NCBI RefSeq assembly: GCF_025989125.1
Contig: NZ_JAPDNR010000001.1
Coordinates: 2,586,301 to 2,650,300, forward strand
Length of the DNA: 64,000 nt
Direction of reading: 5' to 3'
DNA from: Chitinophaga nivalis
GTDB taxonomy: Bacteria > Bacteroidota > Bacteroidia > Chitinophagales > Chitinophagaceae
Shown: positions 35,607 to 43,313 of the stretch, piece by piece
Layout: the number at the start of each line of letters is the position of its first letter
Position numbering within the stretch: the first letter of the stretch is position 1
Notes under the pieces: model-generated
The model's input: only the letters and a program-made list of their open reading frames with translations
What the model was told of the DNA's origin: nothing
The model's database searches: none
Program-made: the position numbers and the translations under genes

Positions 35607-35958
35607 TCAGCATTGCGTGTTTGTTAATAATGGTTTGGAGTCCTTATATTTAAATGTGGGTTATTGTTGTTTTTTATTTAACTTTAATGCTATCAGGATA
35701 GCCAATGTGTCACCGGGAAACCACTTTGTAAATAAAACCATACTTACTTCATTTATTACCATTACCTGAAATTCCGTTCCATATCAGGAAAACCAGTCTT
35801 ATTGTATGATAGGCCTTCGTCGGGTCTGTTGTGGATGTTTATGTAACACTATTTTGTGAAATTATGTGAAACGCTTTTCGTCTGAGGCGCTGTAGTCAAT
35901 CTATGCGGTATACTTCACTTTTAATCCTATAATTTCATCACTTAAAAACCATTATTCT
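35607..35958. other. 352-base gap without a supported gene
   Basis: The sequence is AT-rich. A 61-codon open frame at 35584-35769 overlaps the previous gene's end and is not protein-like. The upstream region of the small crystallin-like gene should hold its promoter; no exact box was found. Confidence 0.45.
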
Positions 35959-36291
35959 ATGGGTATTATTGTTTTTTATGACGGAAATAATGCTACGCAA
36001 GGCATTGTTCAAACGGTAGAGGATGTACCAGGACAGGATTTTAGGCCAGTCAACAATGATCAGATCAGGTCTGCTAAATTGTATGACGTACGACCTGGTT
36101 GTGAAATCAGGACGTATGATTCCCCATCTGGCAATACTGATGATGATTTTTGCGTCGTGTTGGTAAAAAGAAGTCATCCGGAGTATGTGCTGGACACATT
36201 TGAAAGAACTTATGAAGATGAATATGTAAGAGTAGTGTTTGTACGTAATAACGGCCTGGATGGACAGATTTCGAGAATCAGGATTAATTGA
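35959..36291 (+). CDS. Small beta/gamma-crystallin-like protein (tentative)
   Basis: The 110-residue acidic protein starts GIIVFYDGNNATQGIVQTVE. The middle reads FRPVNNDQIRSAKLYDVRPG, which looks like a Greek-key calcium-site pattern, (N/D)(N/D)xx(S/T)S, of beta/gamma-crystallins with an R in place of the fifth residue. A second half has a similar layout. No signal peptide is seen. It is a single-gene unit with one of the strongest terminators in the window (36302-36347), suggesting high expression. The fold assignment rests on motif layout only. Confidence 0.5.
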   Translation: MGIIVFYDGNNATQGIVQTVEDVPGQDFRPVNNDQIRSAKLYDVRPGCEIRTYDSPSGNTDDDFCVVLVKRSHPEYVLDTFERTYEDEYVRVVFVRNNGLDGQISRIRIN

Positions 36292-36301
36292 TGCAGGTAA
36301 T

Positions 36302-36347
36302 AAAACAAAAGCCGCATAAACGAAGGTGTTTATGCGGCTTTTGTTTT
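36302..36347 (+). terminator. 20-base perfect hairpin terminator
   Basis: The stem 36302-36321 pairs perfectly with 36328-36347 (core AAAAGCCGCATAAAC/GTTTATGCGGCTTTT) around loop GAAGGT, with A-rich and T-rich ends. It begins 10 bases after the crystallin-like gene. Confidence 0.88.
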
Positions 36348-36571
36348 GTCAGATAAGTGTTGGGTATGATCTTTAAATGATATACTGTCTATTAATTTAT
36401 TGTTAAGCGGTGTAGGATAAACTAAAAAAAAATGTATGATGAAATAGTACCTGATAAGTATACTGTACACCTGAAAGCGCGATACGATCGGATGATGTAA
36501 TTATTGTGACATGTTCGTGGGATTTTTGATAATAACTGTAGGATAGACAGTTACAAAATCTATGGAGTAAT

Positions 36572-36579
36572 TATCTTTG
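36572..36579 (+). promoter_or_regulatory. -7 box (TATCTTTG)
   Basis: This exact TAnnTTTG match lies 24 bases before the ATG at 36604. It supports that ATG over the in-frame TTG at 36577 that overlaps the box. Confidence 0.5.
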
Positions 36580-36603
36580 CGCCCTGTAACTATTTACCTG
36601 ACT

Positions 36604-38058
36604 ATGCCGATTTTTAAATCACTACTGGCTGCAAGCCTGTTAGTGTTAGGAAGTGTTGCGCTGTATGCGCAATCCCCCAAACTTTATACCTACCAGGATT
36701 TATCTCACCTGTATTATAAGCAACAAAAAGATTCACTCACTAAAGCCTGGGAGTGTCCCGGTATCTATCGGGGAAAAGCTACCCAGAGAAAGTATAGGGA
36801 GATCTGGGATAGCAGAACTGAATTTATCAGTAAAGCTATCACGGACGATAACTATGTATATGATCAGGAAATTGTTTCCTATGTAGCTGGTATTGTGGAT
36901 CAGCTGATAACAGGGAACAAGCATGCTATTCCGGTAAAACCTTTTTTGCTGCTGGACAGAAGTGCGTCCGTTAATGCCTATGCAGTAGGGAATGGCGTGC
37001 TGGCGATTAATATGGGCTTACTCACGTATGTCAGGTCACGGGAAGAACTGGCACTGGTCATTGCACATGAGCTGGCGCATAATATCATGCAGCATCCGGA
37101 AGAGGCGATGAAAAAAAGAGCAGAATGGTTAACTTCTGATGAATATAAAGAATCCCTCAAATCTATACTGGACTCCAAATATGAGCGGTTAACGCGGTTG
37201 AAAAAAATCTTTGAAGAATATTCTTTTGATAGAAACCGACACCAGCGATATCATGAAAGTGATGCAGACTCTCTCGCTATTGTGCTGCTCAGGAACAGTA
37301 AAATTGCATTTGACCCGCAGGTGTTTTTACGATTGGATAGTGCCGATATGGAATATCAGCTACCCTTGATACAGCCGGTAAAAAAATATTTCGAGGCTTA
37401 TAATCTTACCGTAGAAGATAGCTGGATAAGAAAACAAACCAAAGGGTTGTCTGCACGTAGTGGCTATCACGCCGAAGAAAACAGTGCACGCCGGGATTCC
37501 TTAAAAACACATCCGGATTGCGGGGAGCGCTACAAACATACGCTGCATCTAAAAAGTGCAGATAGTACCGTAACGCCTGTACCGCCCTCTATCAAAGACA
37601 GAGCAGAGAAGATATTGCTATGGAATATGTATTGCCAGGGCAATATGGCTGCTTGTTTGTACCGGATCATGCGGGCAAAAGATAATGGTGCGTCCGATAC
37701 CTGGTACGACTTCATGTTTTATAATGTGATGACGCATCTGTTTAAAGCCGACCAGGAGCTGCGCCGGTTTAGTGCTATTGATGTGAAATCCAGGGAATCT
37801 GTTTCTCCTGCTTATTTCGATTTACAGACCTTGTTGGAAAAAATTCCCCGTGAACAGCTGGAACAACACTGTAAGGTATTGTATGGTGCTGCCTTCTGGA
37901 AGGGACTATCTGTGCAGGAGCGTGACTTTAAGACCCTGTTGCATCAATTTATTCAGCAGGCTGCAGAAACAGATAAAGCCAGGTTAGCACAGGAGTTTGC
38001 CGGTAAACATGGCGCCAGTATGTATCTGGAATATGCCCAGCCATTTATAAAAAAGTAA
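36604..38058 (+). CDS. M48 family metallopeptidase, exported
   Basis: The 484-residue protein has a signal peptide (MPIFKSLLAASLLVLGSVAL, cut near YAQS). The zinc motif is HELAH (H155, E156, H159) within ELALVIAHELAHNIMQHPEE. The third ligand lies in the later block YHESDADSLAIVLL. These are the M48 (Ste24/BepA/LoiP-like) features. The N-terminal part with LLDRSASVNAYAVGNGVLAI is the family's conserved pre-motif region. A role in periplasmic protein quality control is the usual expectation. The next gene follows after 34 bases on the same strand, so the two secreted proteins are likely made together. Confidence 0.9.
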   Translation: MPIFKSLLAASLLVLGSVALYAQSPKLYTYQDLSHLYYKQQKDSLTKAWECPGIYRGKATQRKYREIWDSRTEFISKAITDDNYVYDQEIVSYVAGIVDQLITGNKHAIPVKPFLLLDRSASVNAYAVGNGVLAINMGLLTYVRSREELALVIAHELAHNIMQHPEEAMKKRAEWLTSDEYKESLKSILDSKYERLTRLKKIFEEYSFDRNRHQRYHESDADSLAIVLLRNSKIAFDPQVFLRLDSADMEYQLPLIQPVKKYFEAYNLTVEDSWIRKQTKGLSARSGYHAEENSARRDSLKTHPDCGERYKHTLHLKSADSTVTPVPPSIKDRAEKILLWNMYCQGNMAACLYRIMRAKDNGASDTWYDFMFYNVMTHLFKADQELRRFSAIDVKSRESVSPAYFDLQTLLEKIPREQLEQHCKVLYGAAFWKGLSVQERDFKTLLHQFIQQAAETDKARLAQEFAGKHGASMYLEYAQPFIKK

Positions 38059-38092
38059 TTATTCCGCTTTTCAGTTATAGAACCAGATTATT

Positions 38093-39616
38093 ATGAAACG
38101 ATTTATTATAGCATCGTTGCTATTGCCTTTATCCGTTGCGGTACATGCCCAGTCGAAAGTGTTCAAGCAGGTAGGGGCGCAGATTTCTTCGAAAATTAAA
38201 ACCATCTATCAGAATAATAGCCTGGTGGGCTATTTGGTGTTTACAGAGTTGGAGAAAGCGAGTAAAGACTCTTTTAACTACCGGATCACCATGATGGATG
38301 AAAACCTGAATGATATCGGGGTCGTGAATTTCAGGGACACCAAGTTGAATCTGCGTAGTGTAACGGCAGAGGAAAATGTACTGGCGTTGGCCTATACCAA
38401 GAGTAACCTGATCGGTTCCGGCCTGGCACACCGCGGAGAGGTAAACAGGGCGATGCCTACCGCTTATCTGGCCATACAAACACAGTTTATTAGTTTGGAA
38501 GGAAAGATTATCAATAGTCATTTCCGCAAATTGAGTGTCAGAGTTAGAGAAATATTTGAACAAGATAAATTTGAGTTGGGTAGAGCAGGGTTGAAACATG
38601 ATCTGCGCATACAAAATGTGAGCGGACTGGGTTTTGTGGCCTTCTATGGCGACGATAAGAGTAATCACCTGTTAGTGTTTGATAAAAACGGAAAGCTCAC
38701 CCTGGAGAAAAATGTGGAAGAACGCCCGCAAGAATTTTCTATGCTGACATCAGGCCATGATGTGTACTTCCTGATGAAGCAACGGGAGAAAATGCAGGAA
38801 GGTGGTTATGAAGTAATTGGATACCATCTGGATAACGGTGTGGTGATTCCTAAATACGCGCTCAAAACGCCTAAGGGTGAATCCTTGAAAGTAGCAAATT
38901 TTGAAAATGATCCGGTGACCGGTAAACCTTATCTTTCCGGTAGTATTATTAATCCCCGGAGAGGCCATAAATATGCAACCTTTGCCAAGCTTACTAAAGG
39001 CCCTTTTATTGGCATGTTCAATGTTAGTCTGGAAGGATACCAGAAAAAGGATATCAAGGCAAGCTACAACTATTGGAATACAGGAGACAGTAAAGTAGCT
39101 ACCACTAACGGACAGCTACTGGCTAATGGTTACTATGGCGTTTATGGTCCTTCCTTCAGGGATTACTATGGTAATACCTACTTTGCCGGGTCAGCTGTAA
39201 GACGCTTTATCAGTCCGGGTGGATTGCTGCCTATGCTTCTTTTTCAGGGAGCTATTCACAGATTTCAGGTGAGAGACGTGATGGTATTGAAACAAAATGT
39301 CAAAGGCGAGTTATCCTATGAAAAGGAAATTGCGGTGAAACATGGCAGAACCATGTCTGGTCCGGGAATGTATTTGTACGATCAGAAATCCTTCTTCACG
39401 GTTAATGCACCTGAAACAAAGTCTGTTTACCTGGTAATATCAGATCTTAAAAACGTGCATATCTACGATGTAAATAAAAAGCAGGTGACCCGTAGTTTTC
39501 CTTTAGTAAAGGATGGCGTGGAAACTCATGTATTCCCGGCTAAAGACGGATATATTATGATTTCCCAGTACGACAGAAAAGAAGAAGCTGTACGTTATTC
39601 TATTGAAGCGGTTTAA
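38093..39616 (+). CDS. Secreted protein of unknown function (DUF6770-like, tentative)
   Basis: The 507-residue protein has a clear signal peptide (MKRFIIASLLLPLSVAVHAQ). The mature part is beta-rich with strand-turn repeats (GYLVFTELEKASKDSFNYRI; LLVFDKNGKLTLEKNVEERP; MVLKQNVKGELSYEKEIAV). The N-terminal stretch SLVGYLVFTELEKASKDSFN reminds me of the DUF6770 family of Bacteroidota, but this is from memory and unsure. It follows the M48 peptidase by 34 bases and shares its operon; it ends before a strong bidirectional terminator. Confidence 0.7.
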   Translation: MKRFIIASLLLPLSVAVHAQSKVFKQVGAQISSKIKTIYQNNSLVGYLVFTELEKASKDSFNYRITMMDENLNDIGVVNFRDTKLNLRSVTAEENVLALAYTKSNLIGSGLAHRGEVNRAMPTAYLAIQTQFISLEGKIINSHFRKLSVRVREIFEQDKFELGRAGLKHDLRIQNVSGLGFVAFYGDDKSNHLLVFDKNGKLTLEKNVEERPQEFSMLTSGHDVYFLMKQREKMQEGGYEVIGYHLDNGVVIPKYALKTPKGESLKVANFENDPVTGKPYLSGSIINPRRGHKYATFAKLTKGPFIGMFNVSLEGYQKKDIKASYNYWNTGDSKVATTNGQLLANGYYGVYGPSFRDYYGNTYFAGSAVRRFISPGGLLPMLLFQGAIHRFQVRDVMVLKQNVKGELSYEKEIAVKHGRTMSGPGMYLYDQKSFFTVNAPETKSVYLVISDLKNVHIYDVNKKQVTRSFPLVKDGVETHVFPAKDGYIMISQYDRKEEAVRYSIEAV

Positions 39617-39681
39617 TGGTGGTAACTGTTCGTGCATCTCTTCTTATGATATAACGGATATAACAGGCATCTATAAATAAT

Positions 39682-39718
39682 AAAACCCGTAACGCTTTAT
39701 AGCGTTACGGGTTTTATG
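39682..39718 (+). terminator. 15-base perfect hairpin, probably bidirectional
   Basis: AAAACCCGTAACGCT pairs exactly with AGCGTTACGGGTTTT (loop TTAT). A and T runs at both ends suit termination of the plus-strand operon ending at 39616 and the minus-strand terpene operon ending at 39757. Confidence 0.88.
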
Positions 39719-39756
39719 TTGAAGGAATATGATAGAGGGCAGATGGTTATGCTGTG

Positions 39757-40674
39757 CTAATGCTTTTTGCGCCCCGCCTGTCCATATCTTCCGGAATCTG
39801 CTACCATCCAGGTTAAATTGGCGTGCATCCATTTCTCCAACCCAACCACATAGCTATTTAGTTCCTCGTTCCAGATATCGGATTGGGTTAGTGCGCTTCT
39901 AAGCTGCATGAATGTATCCACTTCCGCATCATGTTTATCTCTCAGGTTTTGGTAGGCGACGTTTAAGTCACAATGGTTTTCATGCTGGTATATCAGTGCA
40001 TAGTTAAATACTTCTGTATGGATCTCTTTGGACAAGGAGTAAATATCATTACAAAGAATAGAAATATTGTTGGTAGCTACAATAATAGCTGCTACCAGTG
40101 GATGTTGCCGTATGGTTTCATCCAGCTCTTTGCCTTGTGCTACTTCAATGTAATCAATGCATAATAGCATAGCGCCTGCTTCCTGTCGCCAGGATAAATA
40201 ATGATCCAGATCCGGAAAATGATGCGCTATTCTGAAATTATTTTCTTGTATGGATAATAAGAGATATTCCTGGAAATGCTGATGAAACCTGTTATACCAG
40301 TTGTGGGAAACATAGGGTTGTAGTGATTCTCTGAATAGCAGGAGCTGATCACATAACCAGTTCACTTTTTTTTCGGGATTATTTCCCTCCATAATGGCAA
40401 TGTATTGCCGGTATATAGGTTCCACAATCGTTTGCGGGCAATGATCGTATAGGTCATCATTCAGAAAGAAGAATAGCGACAGCCGGCAAAACAGGCTTAA
40501 CTTTTCCGCAGAAGTATCCGCAAATGCTCTCGCCGGCAGGTATTCAAATTTCGACACCATCACCCTTTCCTTATCTTCATTTGAAATCGGGAAGGTGGCA
40601 ATCCAGGAAGCCACTTCCTCGTGAATATGACCGATCTCAGGATGTAATAAAAAGGAAAAGGGATAATGTATCAT
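39757..40674 (-). CDS. Class I terpene synthase
   Basis: The 305-residue protein has both magnesium-binding motifs of bacterial class I terpene cyclases. The aspartate-rich DDLYD (D73, D74, D77) is in FFLNDDLYDHCP. The NSE triad NDIYSLSKE (N209, S213, E217) is a perfect NDxxSxxxE. The C-terminal RYG pattern (SGRYGQAG) resembles the conserved RY pair. It should cyclise a prenyl diphosphate (C10, C15 or C20) to a terpene. It is the last gene of a tight three-gene operon (10-base gap to the gene before it), with the alcohol dehydrogenase and GXWXG protein as likely tailoring or helper functions. Confidence 0.9.
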   Translation of the reverse strand: MIHYPFSFLLHPEIGHIHEEVASWIATFPISNEDKERVMVSKFEYLPARAFADTSAEKLSLFCRLSLFFFLNDDLYDHCPQTIVEPIYRQYIAIMEGNNPEKKVNWLCDQLLLFRESLQPYVSHNWYNRFHQHFQEYLLLSIQENNFRIAHHFPDLDHYLSWRQEAGAMLLCIDYIEVAQGKELDETIRQHPLVAAIIVATNNISILCNDIYSLSKEIHTEVFNYALIYQHENHCDLNVAYQNLRDKHDAEVDTFMQLRSALTQSDIWNEELNSYVVGLEKWMHANLTWMVADSGRYGQAGRKKH

Positions 40675-40684
40675 GTCATCACAT

Positions 40685-41140
40685 TTAAATCCTTTCCAGG
40701 AAAAAATAAAAATGTTCGCCTTCTTCCAGAAATACCTTTCCTTCCATGATGCCGATGAGTGTATGCTCGTCTACCTGATGGAAATAATCAATGATGGGAT
40801 AGTTGTCATATATCATTGCTGCGGTCACCTGATTCCGGAATAATATCATACGAAGAGAAGCGGCGCCCATATCGGCAAAGGTATATGGTTCGTCCTGTGC
40901 GTTCAAACAAATAAGCGGGTAGGCAGTATTGGCCGCACGTAAGGATTTGCCATACCACCGCATCGCTTCCAGTTGCTGGCGTACTTCATTGGACTGGAAA
41001 TTAAAATGTCCGCCTTTCCAGTCTCCGATGAGTGTTTCTACCGTAACAGGAGGTAACTCATCGAAGAAGGTATCGAGTATGGCGCTGGTGATGTTGGCAG
41101 GATTTTGTTTGAACTGTTCAAACTTTTCTTTGGGATGCAT
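40685..41140 (-). CDS. GXWXG / DUF4334 domain protein
   Basis: The 151-residue protein has the GXWXG motif in LIGDWKGGHFNF (G39-G43). The C-terminal DUF4334-type half is ASLRMILFRNQVTAAMIYDN followed by PIIDYFHQVDEHTLIGIMEG. The family is a calycin-like fold with no settled function, often found near small-molecule and lipid genes. It sits between the alcohol dehydrogenase (18-base gap) and the terpene synthase (10-base gap), so it probably binds or processes the terpene product. Lack of a signal peptide puts it in the cytoplasm. Confidence 0.83.
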   Translation of the reverse strand: MHPKEKFEQFKQNPANITSAILDTFFDELPPVTVETLIGDWKGGHFNFQSNEVRQQLEAMRWYGKSLRAANTAYPLICLNAQDEPYTFADMGAASLRMILFRNQVTAAMIYDNYPIIDYFHQVDEHTLIGIMEGKVFLEEGEHFYFFLERI

Positions 41141-41158
41141 AAGGGGTGTTTATAGTAT

Positions 41159-42253
41159 TTACATGAGAATAACTGCTTTGATGATTTTACCTGCCTTCAG
41201 ATCAGCGACGGCACGGTTGATATCTGCGAGCGGGTATTGCGTGATCATCTTGTCAATAGGTAGCTGACCGGCCTGATATAATGCCACCAGTTTAGGAATC
41301 ATTTCATGTGGCCGGCAATCGCCTTCCAACACCCCGGTAACAGTTCTGCCCATACTTAGCAGAAAATAAGGCAGTGTGAGCTGGCTGTCTAATGTCCGCA
41401 AACCCAGTAGTGCGAGGATTCCCCGTGGCAACAGCGACAGGAAAGACTGGCTGATAATGTCGGGATGACCGGTGGTGTCCACAATATGATGGACGCCGTT
41501 GGGCCACTTTTCACGCAGGTAATCAGCCAATGGTTGATCGGTTGTCAGGCAGGTATGTGTGGCGCCCAGCTCCACGGCCAGGTCCAGTCTGTCGGCATGT
41601 TGATCTACGGCAATAATTTCCCGGCATTGCGCCAGATGTGCTCCGATGACGGCTGCCAGTCCTACCGGACCCACGCCACAAATGAGTATACTGCTCCCTT
41701 TATCGGGCTTGATGGTATGCAGGATGGTGCCGATACCTGTCTGAATACTACAGCCCAGGGGCCCAAGAGATGCCAGTGGCACATCCTGGGGTACTTTAAC
41801 GGCATTGCGGAAATGTGTAATGGTATGGGTAGCAAAGGAAGATTGATGGAAAAACAGGCCATTGATTGTTTCCTCCCCATGTTGATAAGGGGTGGTGCCA
41901 TCATCTCTTCGCCCGGATAAATTGAGTGGGAACAACTGATCGCAATAGGCTGGATGCCCGGTGGCGCAGCTACTGCAGGCGCCACAGTTTAAAAATGAAA
42001 GTACTACCTGATCGCCGGGTTGGAGGGAGGTCACCTGTTTACCCACTGCAGTGACGATGCCGGCGCCTTCATGTCCCAGGATGGCGGGTACCGGAAAGGG
42101 ATATACGCCTTCCTGTACGGCAACATCGGTATGACAGATACCGGTAGCAACGAGCCTGACTAGTATTTCCTCGTCTGCAGGTGCTCCTAATGTAACAGTT
42201 TCAATACTGAACGGCTCATTATAAGCTTTCAGCATAGCAGCTTGGATATCCAT
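41159..42253 (-). CDS. Zinc-dependent alcohol dehydrogenase (aryl/terpene alcohol type)
   Basis: The 364-residue protein carries catalytic zinc ligands C40 (ICHTD) and H61/E62 (GHEGAG). The structural zinc set is C90, C93, C96 and C104 (CGACSSCATGHPAYC). The Rossmann motif GVGPVGLAAVIGAH is followed by an acidic residue (IIAVDQHADRL), which favours NAD over NADP. Its layout is that of the benzyl-alcohol/geraniol dehydrogenase group. As first gene of the terpene operon it probably oxidises a terpene alcohol. An 8+8 inverted repeat sits just upstream of the start codon. Confidence 0.9.
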   Translation of the reverse strand: MDIQAAMLKAYNEPFSIETVTLGAPADEEILVRLVATGICHTDVAVQEGVYPFPVPAILGHEGAGIVTAVGKQVTSLQPGDQVVLSFLNCGACSSCATGHPAYCDQLFPLNLSGRRDDGTTPYQHGEETINGLFFHQSSFATHTITHFRNAVKVPQDVPLASLGPLGCSIQTGIGTILHTIKPDKGSSILICGVGPVGLAAVIGAHLAQCREIIAVDQHADRLDLAVELGATHTCLTTDQPLADYLREKWPNGVHHIVDTTGHPDIISQSFLSLLPRGILALLGLRTLDSQLTLPYFLLSMGRTVTGVLEGDCRPHEMIPKLVALYQAGQLPIDKMITQYPLADINRAVADLKAGKIIKAVILM

Positions 42254-42261
42254 GGAATAAC

Positions 42262-42279
42262 AATTTTGTGGACAAAATT
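42262..42279. promoter_or_regulatory. Candidate operator of the terpene operon
   Basis: AATTTTGT and ACAAAATT form a perfect inverted repeat separated by two bases, beginning nine bases upstream of the alcohol dehydrogenase start codon. Such a site would overlap the transcription start region, so a dimeric repressor is suggested. No regulator gene is adjacent. Confidence 0.5.
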
Positions 42280-42540
42280 TGAATATGAATGGGATGCTGA
42301 TGTTTTGATAATAGCCCTGAGCCTGTTTGTTGTACCGCTGCTATCGCTTTTGTAGCACTTCCATACGCTTGGAAATGAAGGACAGATATAAATAAATGAT
42401 ACGTGGTTACTGGTATGTGTCAACAAAAATAAGCATTTCGCCTGCAATGTACCTGCAAGTTGAGAGGGGAGTATAGGCTGTTTGTTGCGGGGGAGATGGT
42501 AGCAAGCTGCTATACATAGCAATAGGAGTGGTATATAATA
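42280..42540. other. Gap upstream of the terpene operon
   Basis: This stretch between the terpene-operon operator and the terminator of the peptide gene holds no supported gene. It should include the upstream part of the terpene promoter on the minus strand. Confidence 0.4.
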
Positions 42541-42593
42541 AAGGCTATCTCCCGCAGCTTGGTCATCATAGCCTTACTTGTGGAGATAGCCTT
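42541..42593 (-). terminator. Terminator hairpin of the minus-strand peptide gene
   Basis: AAGGCTATCTCC (42541-42552) pairs perfectly with 42582-42593 across a 29-base loop. On the minus strand it follows the peptide gene ending at 42612 and is followed by TTATTAT. The loop contains a further partial copy of AGGCTAT. Confidence 0.6.
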
Positions 42594-42611
42594 GTTGTTA
42601 AGGTAATAAGA

Positions 42612-42788
42612 TCAATTTGCAGGCCGCGGAGGGCAACATGCTGCACGAGTGCCTGTCGACGGGCAGCATACAGCCATGTTTAATGCATTGCACCATAGGC
42701 AAAGCGACTGTGTCACGCTGACACCGCCCTTGATCGATTGCAATTGATTTCTTTGAAGTGGAATACCGGTGAACTTTTTACTTTTCAT
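42612..42788 (-). CDS. Double-glycine leader peptide, RiPP-precursor-like (six cysteines)
   Basis: The 58-residue peptide starts MKSKKFTGIPLQRNQLQSIKGG. The leader LxxNQLxxIKGG ends in a GG processing site, as in Bacteroidota GG-leader natural-product precursors. The 36-residue core has six cysteines (one CxxC, two CC pairs) plus Ser/Thr residues (VSVTQSLCLWCNAL...CCPSTGTRAACCPP), which suits lanthionine, disulfide or other crosslinks. The longer frame to 42863 adds 25 residues with no leader features, so the ATG at 42788 is used. No modification enzyme or transporter is in the window. Confidence 0.7.
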   Translation of the reverse strand: MKSKKFTGIPLQRNQLQSIKGGVSVTQSLCLWCNALNMAVCCPSTGTRAACCPPRPAN

Positions 42789-43264
42789 AGTGGTTTGAAT
42801 TGGAAAGTGGATGGATAAACTGTAAGACATGGAATGAGCAAGTGGAGCTTCAGGTAAGAGCAAAGTAGCATTTCCGTATTAAAGGTAGAAAGGTTAAATG
42901 CTATAACACGGCATAAATTTTCAGATTTAAAAATTGATAGTGTTCTCTCACTGGAGAGATAATACCTTTTATCTGGTATTATTTTTTTGTTATTAGTTAA
43001 AGTGTGTCATTTCTTTAACACGAAAATAAAATATGGAAAATTAAGTTTGCAAATGACTGTTTCTAAGTGTTTTTGAAAACGTCTCTTTCTATATTCATAA
43101 TGGAAAATCAATAGCACACCACTATAGGAATAAGTACAGGAGCAGTTATCAAGATAAATTCAATCCATCTGTGATAGATCAGAAAATATCCGGTTCCTGT
43201 ACACTACCGGCAATCAGGAGCTACTATTTACTGTGCAGTCACTTTTAAAATCCTAAACTTCAAT
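42789..43264. other. 476-base gap upstream of the giant gene
   Basis: This AT-rich gap holds the promoter of the minus-strand peptide and the upstream region of the giant gene. A small hairpin AATACC...GGTATT sits around 42970-42990. No other gene is supported; I looked for a further short GG-leader peptide and saw none. Confidence 0.5.
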
Positions 43265-43272
43265 TACTTTTG
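43265..43272 (+). promoter_or_regulatory. -7 box (TACTTTTG)
   Basis: This exact TAnnTTTG match is 41 bases upstream of the ATG of the giant gene. Confidence 0.45.
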
Positions 43273-43313
43273 CCCATCATTTAAGAATTGCCCAATACCT
43301 AGTAACTATACTC

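Noticed and set aside
35584..35769. 61-residue open frame after the propeller-like gene
   Set aside because: It overlaps the end of the previous gene, has low-complexity AT-driven residues and no start context.
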